8,471 bases of DNA from an uncultured Burkholderiales bacterium (GCA_903887655.1 CAISQQ010000047.1:1-8471), one strand, 5' to 3'. Counted from the stretch's first letter, positions 1 to 7,330 are shown. Numbers and translations are program-made. Notes: a model not told the origin generated them from the sequence alone.

Positions 1-358
1 CACCCAATACAGCCCCAAAAATTCCCGCCAAGAGGGCGCTGATGGGCACCACCACCCACCACGGGGTGTGCAAGCCTTGCGGAAAATACTGCACGAGCCA
101 GCCCCAAGACTCCAACAACTGCGGCGAGGCCAACAAGGCGTACACGTAAGCACCAATGGCAAAAAAGGCAACATAGCCCAAGTCCAACAGACCTGCAAAC
201 CCCACCACAATATTCAAACCCAAAGCGAGCAAGACATAAATCAAGGCCATGTCCACGATTCGAACCCACGCATTGCCCAAGGGCTGCAACAAAATAGGCA
301 ACACCAAGACCGCCAGCGCCAAGAGGGCAACCCATCCACGGGACTGGAGGTTTTTCAT
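1..358 (-). CDS. livM: Branched-chain amino acid ABC transporter permease LivM, N-terminal part
   Basis: This is one of the two inner-membrane permease subunits of a high-affinity leucine/isoleucine/valine-type importer, which works with LivH, the ATPases LivG and LivF, and a periplasmic binding protein. Only the first 119 codons are present; the gene runs off the left edge. The protein starts MKNLQSRGWVALLALAVLVL, a first hydrophobic helix. Residues of about 41-73 carry the LivM-type stretch that includes GLNIVVGFAGLLDLGYVAFF and GAYVYALL, and another hydrophobic segment begins near residue 100. The ATG at 358 is the only usable start, because the livH stop codon lies in the same frame 15 bases upstream with no start codon between. 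A purine-rich GAGGTGGTGAG precedes it as ribosome-binding site. Only 12 bases separate it from livH, so the two are surely co-transcribed. The true substrate could also be another amide or amino acid, since HAAT transporters vary. Confidence 0.9.
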   Translation of the reverse strand, partial: MKNLQSRGWVALLALAVLVLPILLQPLGNAWVRIVDMALIYVLLALGLNIVVGFAGLLDLGYVAFFAIGAYVYALLASPQLLESWGWLVQYFPQGLHTPWWVVVPISALLAGIFGAVLG

Positions 359-370
359 GCGCTCACCACC

Positions 371-1300
371 TCAGGCCCTTTGCGCCACGCGCTCGCCCAA
401 GAGCCCCGAAGGGCGCAAGGTGAGCATTCCGATGAGGACCAAAAAAGCAAAAATATCGCTGTATTGAGACCCTAGAATTCCACCACTCCAGGGCCCCAAA
501 TAGCCCGAACCGATGGATTCGATCAAACCCAAACAAAGACCACCCACCACTGCGCCGGGTAAATTGCCAATCCCCCCAAGGACAGCCGCTGTAAAGGCTT
601 TGAGGCCAGGCAAAAACCCCATGGAGTGGTGCACGGTTCCAAAGTTGGCGGCCCACATCACCCCAGCGACACTGGCCAGTACCGCGCCAATGGCAAAGGT
701 GGCCGAGATCACCCGATCGGGGCGAATCCCCATCAGACTGGCCATTTGTTCGTTTTCGGAGGTGGCTCGCATGGCCCGCCCCAGTCGCGTTTGATGAATG
801 ATGAACATCAAAATGAGCAAAAGACAGGCGGTCGTGATCAAGATCATCACCTGTGTGGGGCTGATCACCGCGCCCATCACCGCCATGGGTTCAGTCGGCA
901 AGGGATTGGGGAAAGATTTGTAGTCGGGCTTGAAGATGATCATCGCCAACGTTTGAAGCAAGATCGAGACCCCAATGGCGGTGATCAAAGGCGCCAGTTT
1001 AGGCGCATTTCGAAGTGGTCGGTAGGCCAACTTTTCAATCCCCACATTCAACACCGCGCACACCAAAGCCGCCGCGATGAGTCCCACAGCCAAACCCCAA
1101 GCTGGTGCAAGCGCGGGCAGGTGGTCTGAGAAAAGACCCATCACACTCCAACAGATCATGGCGCCCACCATCAGGACTTCACCGTGTGCGAAATTGATCA
1201 AATTGATGATGCCATAAACCATGGTGTAGCCCAACGCCACCAGTGCATAAAGGCTCCCGAGCACGAGCCCGTTGATGATTTGTTGAACCAATGTATCCAT
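371..1300 (-). CDS. livH: Branched-chain amino acid ABC transporter permease LivH
   Basis: Inner-membrane permease of the LivH family, partner of LivM in a hydrophobic amino acid transporter. The 309-residue length is usual for the family. The N-terminus has the hallmark GLVLGSLYALVALGYTMVYG followed by INFAHGEV (about residues 11-42). Several hydrophobic helices follow, at about 44-56, 68-86, 104-123, 147-168, 197-217 and 281-296. The cytoplasmic loop that contacts the ATPase is visible as LGRAMRATSENEQMASLMGI (173-192). A glycine-rich AAVLGGIGNLPGAVVGG (238-254) is also typical of LivH. Start is the ATG at 1300; no clear Shine-Dalgarno sequence precedes it. The gene lies 28 bases after rarA on the same strand and 12 bases before livM. 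No binding protein or ATPase gene is seen here; they may lie beyond the left edge. The exact amino acid specificity cannot be read from the permease. Confidence 0.94.
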   Translation of the reverse strand: MDTLVQQIINGLVLGSLYALVALGYTMVYGIINLINFAHGEVLMVGAMICWSVMGLFSDHLPALAPAWGLAVGLIAAALVCAVLNVGIEKLAYRPLRNAPKLAPLITAIGVSILLQTLAMIIFKPDYKSFPNPLPTEPMAVMGAVISPTQVMILITTACLLLILMFIIHQTRLGRAMRATSENEQMASLMGIRPDRVISATFAIGAVLASVAGVMWAANFGTVHHSMGFLPGLKAFTAAVLGGIGNLPGAVVGGLCLGLIESIGSGYLGPWSGGILGSQYSDIFAFLVLIGMLTLRPSGLLGERVAQRA

Positions 1301-1325
1301 GGAATGAAAAGAGCTTGTGCGTTGA

Positions 1326-1354
1326 ATTTTATTTTGAAGATGTTTTGCTGTGTT
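1326..1354 (-). promoter_or_regulatory. Candidate weak promoter for livH-livM
   Basis: Read on the minus strand, TAAAAT (1331-1326) matches five of six bases of a sigma-70 -10 box. It is preceded after 17 bases by AACACA (1354-1349), which matches only the ACA half of a -35 box. The -10 box overlaps the rarA stop codon. A start about seven bases downstream would leave a leader of roughly 20 bases before the livH ATG. This is inference from sequence only; the liv genes could equally be transcribed by read-through from rarA. Confidence 0.25.
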
Positions 1355-2711
1355 GGGCTTGTTGATTCAAAGCTCTCAAGGTCTTGAGTTTTTCCCCAAT
1401 TTTGATCTCCAAACCGCGTTCAACTGGCTCGTAAAAAACCATGGGCTTTAAGTCCGTTGGGAAATAATGCTCCCCAGCCACAAAGGCATCGGGCTCATCG
1501 TGTGCATAACGATAGTCGCGCCCATAATCCAATTTTTTCATGAGTTGGGTTGGCGCATTCCTCAAATGCAGGGGTACTTCTCGCGTGAGGTCCTTGTCCA
1601 CCCAGGCCTTGGCCGCTTTGAACGCTTTGTAGACCGCATTGGATTTGGGTGCCATGGCCAAATAAATCACACATTGCGCCAGTGTCAACTCACCTTCAGG
1701 AGAGCCCAAACGCTCCAAAGTCTGGGTGGCCTCAAGCGCCAAGGTCAAAGCCCGGGGATCGGCCAAACCCACGTCCTCACTGGCCATCCGGATCAAGCGC
1801 CGAGCAACGTAAAGAGGCTCCACGCCCGCATTGAGCATGCGCATGAGCCAATACAAAGCCGCATCGGGATCAGAGCCTCGCACCGATTTGTGCAGTGCGC
1901 TGATGGTGTCGTAAAACATCTCACCGCCCTTGTCGTGACGACGCAGTTGCTCACCGAGCGCGCGCTCAAGCCAGGCCAAATCATAAACCTGAGGTCCCTC
2001 AGTGCTGGTGCGCTCCAACTCCTGGGCCGCCACCACATGAAGCATCTCAACCGTGTTCAAAAAGCGCCGCGCGTCGCCGTCGGCGTAATGAATCAGCCGG
2101 TCCATGGCATCCATTGTCAGCTCCGGCAGAGCCATCAGGGCCTGCGCCCTGTCCCAAAGCAGTCGCAATTCATCATGTTGAAGCGGCTCGAGCACATACA
2201 CCTGAGAGCGCGAGAGCAAGGCCGAATTCACCTCAAACGAGGGATTCTCCGTTGTTGCACCAATGAAGATCAACAAACCCGACTCCACATGGGGCAAGAA
2301 TGCATCTTGCTGAGATTTATTGAAGCGGTGAACCTCATCGACAAAAATCAAACTGCGCTTGTGCGGGTTTTCTAGCTTGAGCGCTTGGGCAGCCTGAACC
2401 GTCTCGCGGATTTCCTTGACCCCTCCCAAGACGGCACTGATCATGAAGAAATGCGCATCAAAAGCATTGGCCATGAGCCTGGCCAGCGTCGTTTTACCCA
2501 CGCCTGGTGGGCCCCAAAAAATACAACTGTGGGGGGTGCCCGACTCAAACGCCACTCTCAAAGCCATGCCCGGTGAGAGCAAGTGCTGTTGACCCACCAC
2601 ATCGCCTAAGCTCTTGGGGCGCAGTCTCTCCGCCAACGGCGCGTTGGCCAAGAGACTTGAATCTCCTGTAACCGTGGGCTCAAGAGGCGACTCAAACAGC
2701 ATCTCACTCAC
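1329..2711 (-). CDS. rarA: Replication-associated recombination protein A (AAA+ ATPase, RarA/MgsA)
   Basis: AAA+ ATPase of the RarA/MgsA/WRNIP1 family, a clamp-loader-like protein that acts at stalled replication forks and gaps. In 460-residue numbering, the family N-terminus LAERLRPKSLGDVVGQQHLL spans 26-45. Walker A is GPPGVGKTT (67-75), Walker B LIFVDEVHRF (121-130) and sensor 1 GATTENPSFEVNSALLSR (151-168). A sensor-2-like DGDARRFLN follows at 211-219. The C-terminal oligomerisation domain includes RMLNAGVEPLYVARRLIRMA (291-310), SEDVGLADPRAL and PLHLRNAPT. The length is usual. The start is ambiguous. The GTG at 2711 has GAGGTG seven bases upstream. An in-frame ATG at 2702, three codons later, has AGGTGAG just upstream. 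Either start sits on the lolA stop codon, so translation is probably coupled. The downstream neighbour is livH rather than serS, which follows rarA in E. coli. Confidence 0.95.
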   Translation of the reverse strand: MSEMLFESPLEPTVTGDSSLLANAPLAERLRPKSLGDVVGQQHLLSPGMALRVAFESGTPHSCIFWGPPGVGKTTLARLMANAFDAHFFMISAVLGGVKEIRETVQAAQALKLENPHKRSLIFVDEVHRFNKSQQDAFLPHVESGLLIFIGATTENPSFEVNSALLSRSQVYVLEPLQHDELRLLWDRAQALMALPELTMDAMDRLIHYADGDARRFLNTVEMLHVVAAQELERTSTEGPQVYDLAWLERALGEQLRRHDKGGEMFYDTISALHKSVRGSDPDAALYWLMRMLNAGVEPLYVARRLIRMASEDVGLADPRALTLALEATQTLERLGSPEGELTLAQCVIYLAMAPKSNAVYKAFKAAKAWVDKDLTREVPLHLRNAPTQLMKKLDYGRDYRYAHDEPDAFVAGEHYFPTDLKPMVFYEPVERGLEIKIGEKLKTLRALNQQAQHSKTSSK

Positions 2712-3363
2712 CTTTGATCACCTCGACACCCACGGGCGGTTTGAACGCAAAACTCTCCAAGGTGAGGGATTTGGGATTGAACACAAAATCCTCAAACACC
2801 AACACCGAATCTTGATTGAACGCGTCTTTCATCACCAAGCTTGCGAGAGACACACCGACTTGAGTGGTACGCAAACCGATCCTCAAAGACTGCATGGGGC
2901 CATCTTTTTGCAGCGGGACAAGCTTGACCCACTCCACACCACCTTCAGCGTTTTCAGCCTGAAGAGCAAACACTTTTTCAAGTGCGCTCACATCTTGCGC
3001 CCAAGCGATGATGGAGGCCGGCGTATTGAGCAAGGCTTGGTTGAGGGGCTTGGAGGTGACTTGCGCAATGTCTTTGTCGTAGACCCACAAGGTGTGTCCA
3101 TCGGCCACAATGCTTTGCGCATAGGGCTTTTCGTAGTCAAAGCGAAAGTGCTCTGGGCGGATAAAGGCGAAGTGCCCAGTTGACACCTTCTGCCGGGCCA
3201 TGCGTCCTGGCCTGGGTGGAGTGGTCACCGTTTGCACAAACCGGGCCTGAGCGCTTTGCGTGTTTTTGAGAAATGCCGCCAAAACTTGGATGGAGTCAGC
3301 ACGGGCCATGCAAACCACACCCATGAGCGCCATGAACAAGCCACCGCGACCCACCACTTGCAT
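2704..3363 (-). CDS. lolA: Outer-membrane lipoprotein carrier protein LolA
   Basis: Periplasmic chaperone that takes lipoproteins released by LolCDE from the inner membrane and hands them to LolB at the outer membrane. With the ATG at 3363 it has 219 residues. A signal peptide is visible: one basic residue, a hydrophobic GGLFMALMGVVCMA core, then ARA before a likely cut at 22/23. The mature protein shows LolA features: QARFVQTV (39-46), STGHFAFIRPEHFRFDYEKPY (61-81), DGHTLWVYDKD (88-98) and the ending F-K-P-P-V-G-V-E-V-I. The open frame continues upstream to a GTG at 3480. That extension would put a basic stretch (IRRWRAFARAT) before the signal core, so a longer start is possible. No good ribosome-binding site precedes the chosen ATG. 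On the minus strand a weak promoter-like pair (TTGCAT, 17 bases, CTTAAT; 3446-3418) lies between ftsK and this ATG. The 3' end overlaps rarA. Confidence 0.9.
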   Translation of the reverse strand: MQVVGRGGLFMALMGVVCMARADSIQVLAAFLKNTQSAQARFVQTVTTPPRPGRMARQKVSTGHFAFIRPEHFRFDYEKPYAQSIVADGHTLWVYDKDIAQVTSKPLNQALLNTPASIIAWAQDVSALEKVFALQAENAEGGVEWVKLVPLQKDGPMQSLRIGLRTTQVGVSLASLVMKDAFNQDSVLVFEDFVFNPKSLTLESFAFKPPVGVEVIKGE

Positions 3364-3501
3364 GGTGGCGCGAGCGAACGCACGCCAGCGGCGAATTGAG
3401 TGCGCGGCCACTGGGGGATTAAGAGCGTGAAAAATACTCAATGCAAGTCCCCGTGATTGAAAGAGGCCAGAGCAGGGCACATGAATGGACAGACCTTGGC
3501 A

Positions 3502-5883
3502 TTAATCTGAATTGCGATCGGGCACCAAAATTTCCCGCTGACCGTTCGAGCTCATGCTGCCCACCAAGCCTGCGCGCTCCATGTCTTCAACCAAACGCGC
3601 AGCGCGGTTGTAGCCAATTTTTAAATGCCGTTGCACCAAAGAGATGCTGGCTTTCCTGTTTTTCATGACCACCTCAACGGCTTGATCGTAGAGCGGATCT
3701 TTCTCCGAATTGCCCTCTCCAAAGAGATCAATCTCTCCCGTTTCGGCATCGACCACGCCACCTTCCAAGATACCCTCGACGTAATCGGGCGCGCCTTGGG
3801 TCTTCAAGTAATTGACCACGCGGTGAACTTCCTCATCACTCACGAAGGCGCCGTGCACACGCACCGGGTAGCCCGAGCCACTGTGCATGTAGAGCATGTC
3901 CCCCATGCCAAGCAAGGCCTCTGCACCCATTTGGTCCAAAATCGTGCGCGAGTCAATTTTGCTGCTGACTTGAAAGGCAATGCGTGTGGGGATATTGGCC
4001 TTGATCAGGCCCGTGATCACATCCACACTCGGACGCTGGGTTGCCAAAATCAAATGCATACCTGCAGCCCGTGCCTTTTGTGCAAGGCGAGCAATCAACT
4101 CCTCAATTTTCTTGCCCACCACCATCATCAAATCGGCCAACTCATCGATCACCACCACCACATGGGGCAATCGATTCAAAGGCTCTGGCGAGTCAGGGGT
4201 CAGGCTAAAGGGGTTGTAGATGAAGCTCTCTTGCTCGGCAGCCTCATCGATTTTGGTGTTGTAGCCCGCCAAATTTCGAACGCCCAATTTGCTCATGAGC
4301 TTGTAGCGTCGCTCCATCTCGATCACACACCAGTTCAAGGCGTGTGCGGCTTGTCTCATGTCCGTCACCACAGGGGCCAGCAAATGGGGGATGCCTTCGT
4401 AGACCGACATCTCGAGCATCTTGGGATCAATCATGAGCAAGCGAACATCGCGAGCTTCGGCCTTGTAGAGCAGGGACAAAATCATCGCGTTGATCCCCAC
4501 GGATTTGCCTGAGCCGGTGGTTCCTGCCACCAAGACATGGGGCATTTTCCCCAAGTCCGCCACCACGGGATTGCCAACAATGTCTTTGCCAAGACCCAAG
4601 GTGAGCATCGACTTGGCCTCGTTGTAGACTTGCGAGCCCAAGATTTCACTCAACTTAATAGACTGTCGCCTGGCGTTGGGCAACTCGAGCGCCATGATAT
4701 TTTTGCCGGGTATGGTTTCAATGACTCGAATGGAGACCAGGCTCAATGAACGCGCCAAGTCCTTGGCAAGATTCACCACTTGTGAGCCTTTGACCCCTGT
4801 GGCGGGTTCAATCTCGTAGCGAGTGATCACAGGACCTGGTGCGGCCGCGACCACCCTCACTTCAACGCCGAAGTCTTTGAGTTTTTTCTCGATCAAGCGG
4901 CTGGTCATCTCCAAAGTCTCGGGCGAGACGCTGTCAAGGCGCACGGGTGTGCTGTCCAACAAGTCAACTTGCGGCAAGTTCGAGTCGGGTAAATCGGCAA
5001 AAAGCGGCTTTTGACGCTCCCGAGCCACGCGCTTACTTTTGGGCACATCAATCACTTCAGGCTCATAAATGAGCTTCGGGGGGGAGATGACCTCCACCTC
5101 AGCTTCTCGAACGTGGACCTCTTCGGTCAACTCTTCTCGCTCTTTGGCTGCAGCCTGGCCCATGGCGAGGTCTTCTTGTATTTCTCTTTTCTCGCGTCGG
5201 GCCTCAAGCCACTCATCCATCATGGCACCCAAATGCTCGGCCACGTTGAACCAAGAAAATCGAAAAGCCCAGGACGTCCCCACAATCATGAAGATCACGA
5301 AAATCAAGCCCGAACCATTGAATCCAAGCCATTTCAGGCCTGTGGAGCCGCTGATGTAGCCCAAAACCCCACCCGCATAATGACCCGGCAACACATCATC
5401 GAATCGGTACAGACGCGACCACTCCAACGCACAACTCGAGACCATGAGGAGGACCAAGCCACTCCAAAACGCCCAGTTCGAGCCAATCCAAACATGTTCC
5501 TTGTCGCTGTCATGGTCAGCGCTCGATTCACTTTGCGCTGACAAGCCTTGACCGGTCAATTCACCATGGAGTTTGCCCAACAAGGCCGAGAGCCAGCTCA
5601 TGAAAGCTGCCCCATAGGCCCAAATCACCGAGTAGCCAAACAAGAAAAAACTGAGGTCACTCAGCCATGCACCGAGCTTGCCCCCCCAATTCAGGAGACG
5701 GACACTTGAGCCTGAAGTCGTCCAGGCCGGGTCTTGTGCGTTGTGACTGACCAAGGCTATGAGCCAAAAAAGCAAAAACACAAACCCCAAGGTCAGCGCA
5801 ATTTCTTGCGTAAAACGGCGCAAGCCCCGCAAAGCAGGCGCGGCGTCTGCCGCATTGTTCAAAGTGTGCAATGAGTAGGTCAT
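3502..5883 (-). CDS. ftsK: DNA translocase FtsK (cell division and chromosome segregation)
   Basis: Septum-anchored, ATP-driven DNA pump that moves the chromosome terminus through the closing division site and activates XerCD at dif. Numbered from the ATG at 5883 (793 residues). The N-terminus has four hydrophobic segments, at about 28-45, 74-97, 136-153 and 192-207. A charged linker follows (about 220-310), much shorter than in E. coli FtsK. The alpha/beta motor holds PGPVITRYEIEPATGVK (349-365), Walker A GTTGSGKS (454-461), MIDPKMLEMSVYEGIPHL (484-501), Walker B VVVVIDELADLMMV (575-588) and LATQRPSVDVITGLIKANIP (613-632). The C-terminal gamma winged helix, which reads KOPS sites, spans about 729-788 and includes SLVQRHLKIGYNRAARLVEDME. 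The frame extends to a TTG at 5910, but the ATG gives the MTYSLHTL start usual in related bacteria. No clear Shine-Dalgarno is seen for either. It heads the minus-strand block, with lolA 138 bases downstream. Confidence 0.96.
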   Translation of the reverse strand: MTYSLHTLNNAADAAPALRGLRRFTQEIALTLGFVFLLFWLIALVSHNAQDPAWTTSGSSVRLLNWGGKLGAWLSDLSFFLFGYSVIWAYGAAFMSWLSALLGKLHGELTGQGLSAQSESSADHDSDKEHVWIGSNWAFWSGLVLLMVSSCALEWSRLYRFDDVLPGHYAGGVLGYISGSTGLKWLGFNGSGLIFVIFMIVGTSWAFRFSWFNVAEHLGAMMDEWLEARREKREIQEDLAMGQAAAKEREELTEEVHVREAEVEVISPPKLIYEPEVIDVPKSKRVARERQKPLFADLPDSNLPQVDLLDSTPVRLDSVSPETLEMTSRLIEKKLKDFGVEVRVVAAAPGPVITRYEIEPATGVKGSQVVNLAKDLARSLSLVSIRVIETIPGKNIMALELPNARRQSIKLSEILGSQVYNEAKSMLTLGLGKDIVGNPVVADLGKMPHVLVAGTTGSGKSVGINAMILSLLYKAEARDVRLLMIDPKMLEMSVYEGIPHLLAPVVTDMRQAAHALNWCVIEMERRYKLMSKLGVRNLAGYNTKIDEAAEQESFIYNPFSLTPDSPEPLNRLPHVVVVIDELADLMMVVGKKIEELIARLAQKARAAGMHLILATQRPSVDVITGLIKANIPTRIAFQVSSKIDSRTILDQMGAEALLGMGDMLYMHSGSGYPVRVHGAFVSDEEVHRVVNYLKTQGAPDYVEGILEGGVVDAETGEIDLFGEGNSEKDPLYDQAVEVVMKNRKASISLVQRHLKIGYNRAARLVEDMERAGLVGSMSSNGQREILVPDRNSD

Positions 5884-5980
5884 CTTGGGGGGTAAGCTTA
5901 ACCGATTCAAGCGGACTTTTTAAAATCCCGTCTCTTTGCAATGCGTATTTTTACGGCTCTTGAAGTCGGCCACCCGTTGT

Positions 5981-5996
5981 CTTGAAAGCTTGAAAG
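5981..5996. repeat. Tandem octamer CTTGAAAG x 2
   Basis: Two perfect adjacent copies of CTTGAAAG (5981-5988 and 5989-5996) lie about 100 bases upstream of the ftsK start. Side-by-side octamers on one DNA face could be a repressor or activator site, but no known regulator is recognised, and a chance duplication is possible. Confidence 0.45.
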
Positions 5997-6091
5997 CCCT
6001 GAACAAACTGGCCTTGGCGCTGATTGACCGCTCAAGGACTGCCTTTTTAAAACTCCCTTGCCTCACACAACACCATGGACTCTTAAAAAGC

Positions 6092-6122
6092 TTGTGCAAA
6101 TCCAATGGGCTCAATTTACAAT
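6092..6122 (+). promoter_or_regulatory. Candidate sigma-70 promoter for trxB
   Basis: TACAAT at 6117-6122 matches five of six bases of the -10 consensus and sits in the context TTTACAATAGAGG. A TTG-containing -35 candidate, TTGTGC at 6092-6097, lies 19 bases upstream, slightly long; other registers with 17 or 18 bases match no better. Transcription would begin near 6129, leaving a leader of about 130 bases before the trxB ATG. The -10 is the stronger half of the evidence. Confidence 0.45.
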
Positions 6123-6260
6123 AGAGGCGTACAACATCCAATGGTTTTGCATTGTTGTCCCCAAGCGACATGCAAAACACCCCTTTTTTTCCCGCCCTCC
6201 AGACGGCCCCAACAGGGTTGTCGGGATGCACTTTTGACCGCCTCACTCTCACAATCCACC

Positions 6261-7220
6261 ATGTCCAACACCACCACCCACGCCAAAGTTTTGATTTTGG
6301 GCTCAGGCCCTGCAGGCTACACGGCAGCAGTCTACGCTGCACGCGCCAATTTGAAGCCCTTGTTGATCACCGGCATGGCTCAAGGCGGCCAACTCATGAC
6401 CACCACCGAGGTCGACAACTGGCCAGCCGACGTCCACGGCGTTCAAGGCCCAGACCTCATGCAGCGCTTTTTGGAGCACGCCGAGCGCTTTAACACCCAA
6501 ATTGTTTTTGACCACATCGCCAAGGTCGATTTCTCCAAACGCCCTTTTACCCTGATGGGCGACAGTGGCACCTACACGTGTGACGCTTTGATCATTGCCA
6601 CAGGCGCCTCGGCCAAGTACCTGGGGCTCGAGAGTGAGCAAGCCTTCATGGGCCGCGGTGTCTCTGGTTGCGCCACCTGTGATGGCTTTTTTTACCGCGA
6701 TCAAGAGGTCTGTGTCGTCGGAGGAGGCAACACCGCCGTGGAGGAAGCCTTGTACCTCTCCAACATTGCCAGCAAGGTGCATTTGATTCACCGCCGCGAC
6801 AAATTCAAGGCCGAACCCATCATGGTGGATAAGTTGATGGAACGTGTGGCCAACGGAAAAATTCAGTTGCACTTGCACCGCCAGTTGAGCGCCGTTTTGG
6901 GTGACGACAAAGGCGTCAACGGCGTGCGCATGTCCTCGACCCTGGGCTCGCCTGAGGCCGACCTTGAGCTGGCTGTTCAGGGCTGCTTTATTGCCATCGG
7001 CCACCAACCCAACACCGATATTTTCAAAGACCAGTTGCAAATGAAAGACGGCTACATTGTCACCCAAAGTGGCTTACAAGGCATGGCCACCATGACGAGT
7101 GTGGAGGGTGTTTTTGCCGCCGGTGACGTTCAAGACCATGTCTACCGCCAAGCCATCACGAGTGCCGGCACCGGCTGCATGGCCGCCTTGGATGCCCAAC
7201 GCTTTCTTGAACAAAATTAA
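6261..7220 (+). CDS. trxB: Thioredoxin-disulfide reductase TrxB
   Basis: Cytoplasmic FAD enzyme that uses NADPH to reduce thioredoxin. The 319-residue length is normal for the low-molecular-weight bacterial type. Motifs appear in the expected order: the FAD-binding GSGPAG (14-19) and GGQLMTTTEVDNWP (42-55), then ATGAS (113-117). The redox-active C-A-T-C is at 137-140 inside SGCATCDGFFY. NADPH binding is shown by VGGGNTAVEEALYLS (153-167) and HRRDKFKAE (177-185). The second FAD motif GVFAAGDVQDHVYRQAITSAG (283-303) follows. No key residue is missing. The frame is open upstream to 6105, but the ATG at 6261 places the FAD motif at the normal distance, and the likely transcription start lies inside that extension. 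No Shine-Dalgarno sequence is apparent (the bases before ATG are CACAATCCACC). The gene diverges from ftsK, and no obvious terminator hairpin follows it. Confidence 0.97.
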   Translation: MSNTTTHAKVLILGSGPAGYTAAVYAARANLKPLLITGMAQGGQLMTTTEVDNWPADVHGVQGPDLMQRFLEHAERFNTQIVFDHIAKVDFSKRPFTLMGDSGTYTCDALIIATGASAKYLGLESEQAFMGRGVSGCATCDGFFYRDQEVCVVGGGNTAVEEALYLSNIASKVHLIHRRDKFKAEPIMVDKLMERVANGKIQLHLHRQLSAVLGDDKGVNGVRMSSTLGSPEADLELAVQGCFIAIGHQPNTDIFKDQLQMKDGYIVTQSGLQGMATMTSVEGVFAAGDVQDHVYRQAITSAGTGCMAALDAQRFLEQN

Positions 7221-7296
7221 TTCTTTTGGATTATTTTTAGTGCGCATGGGCGGTCATGAAGCCAAGCATCAGTGGCCTGTCTGAGCGCCTGCGTTG

Positions 7297-7330
7297 TCCA
7301 CACTCAACGCGTGAGCGAGGCGAGGGTGGA
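7297..7330. repeat. Inverted repeat upstream of rpmB
   Basis: The arms TCCAC (7297-7301) and GTGGA (7326-7330) are complementary, and after one mismatch CTC (7303-7305) pairs with GAG (7322-7324). A competing small hairpin CTCA/TGAG lies inside (7303-7306 and 7312-7315). The right arm overlaps the candidate rpmB -35 box, so a protein-binding operator is possible. There is no T run, so it does not look like a trxB terminator. Confidence 0.35.

Larger units (their letters stand above)
5884..6260. other. Divergent intergenic region between ftsK and trxB
   Basis: This 377-base stretch must hold the promoters of both ftsK and trxB. In E. coli lrp lies between these two genes; here no frame on either strand resembles Lrp or any family I know. 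Visible structure includes three copies of GGACT followed closely by an A/T block with TTAAAA (starting at 5913, 6036 and 6077). There is a tandem octamer at 5981-5996 and an 8-base palindrome TAAGCTTA at 5893-5900. The trxB promoter candidate is at 6092-6122. The leader downstream contains small potential hairpins: CAATG/CATTG at 6139-6143 and 6150-6154, and CAAC/GTTG at 6210-6213 and 6217-6220. I could not place a convincing ftsK promoter. Function beyond promoters is unknown. Confidence 0.6.

Noticed and set aside
1467..2375. Long open frame on the plus strand (302 codons) opposite rarA
   Set aside because: It lies wholly antisense to rarA, whose motifs are intact. The translation is low-complexity in H, R and Q with no recognisable domain, a by-product of the codon use on the other strand.
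3625..4512. Plus-strand open frame of 295 codons opposite ftsK
   Set aside because: Antisense to the FtsK motor and gamma domains; histidine-rich shadow translation with no family resemblance.
6024..6035. TTGA-N4-TCAA, like an FNR/ANR half-site pair
   Set aside because: The spacing between half-sites is four bases rather than the six of an FNR box, so it does not fit that regulator.
5936..6342. Minus-strand open frame of 140 codons across the ftsK-trxB gap
   Set aside because: It overlaps the trxB start and promoter, is rich in W, R and K without domain signs, and is interrupted by the regulatory features expected in the gap.
6303..7067. Minus-strand open frame of 254 codons opposite trxB
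   Set aside because: Antisense to a complete thioredoxin reductase gene; the translation has no recognisable motif.
7245..7283. Twelve-codon frame starting at 7245 (MGGHEAKHQWPV) between trxB and rpmB
   Set aside because: Too short, no convincing ribosome-binding site, and it lies upstream of the rpmB promoter candidate, so it is not a leader peptide for that operon.
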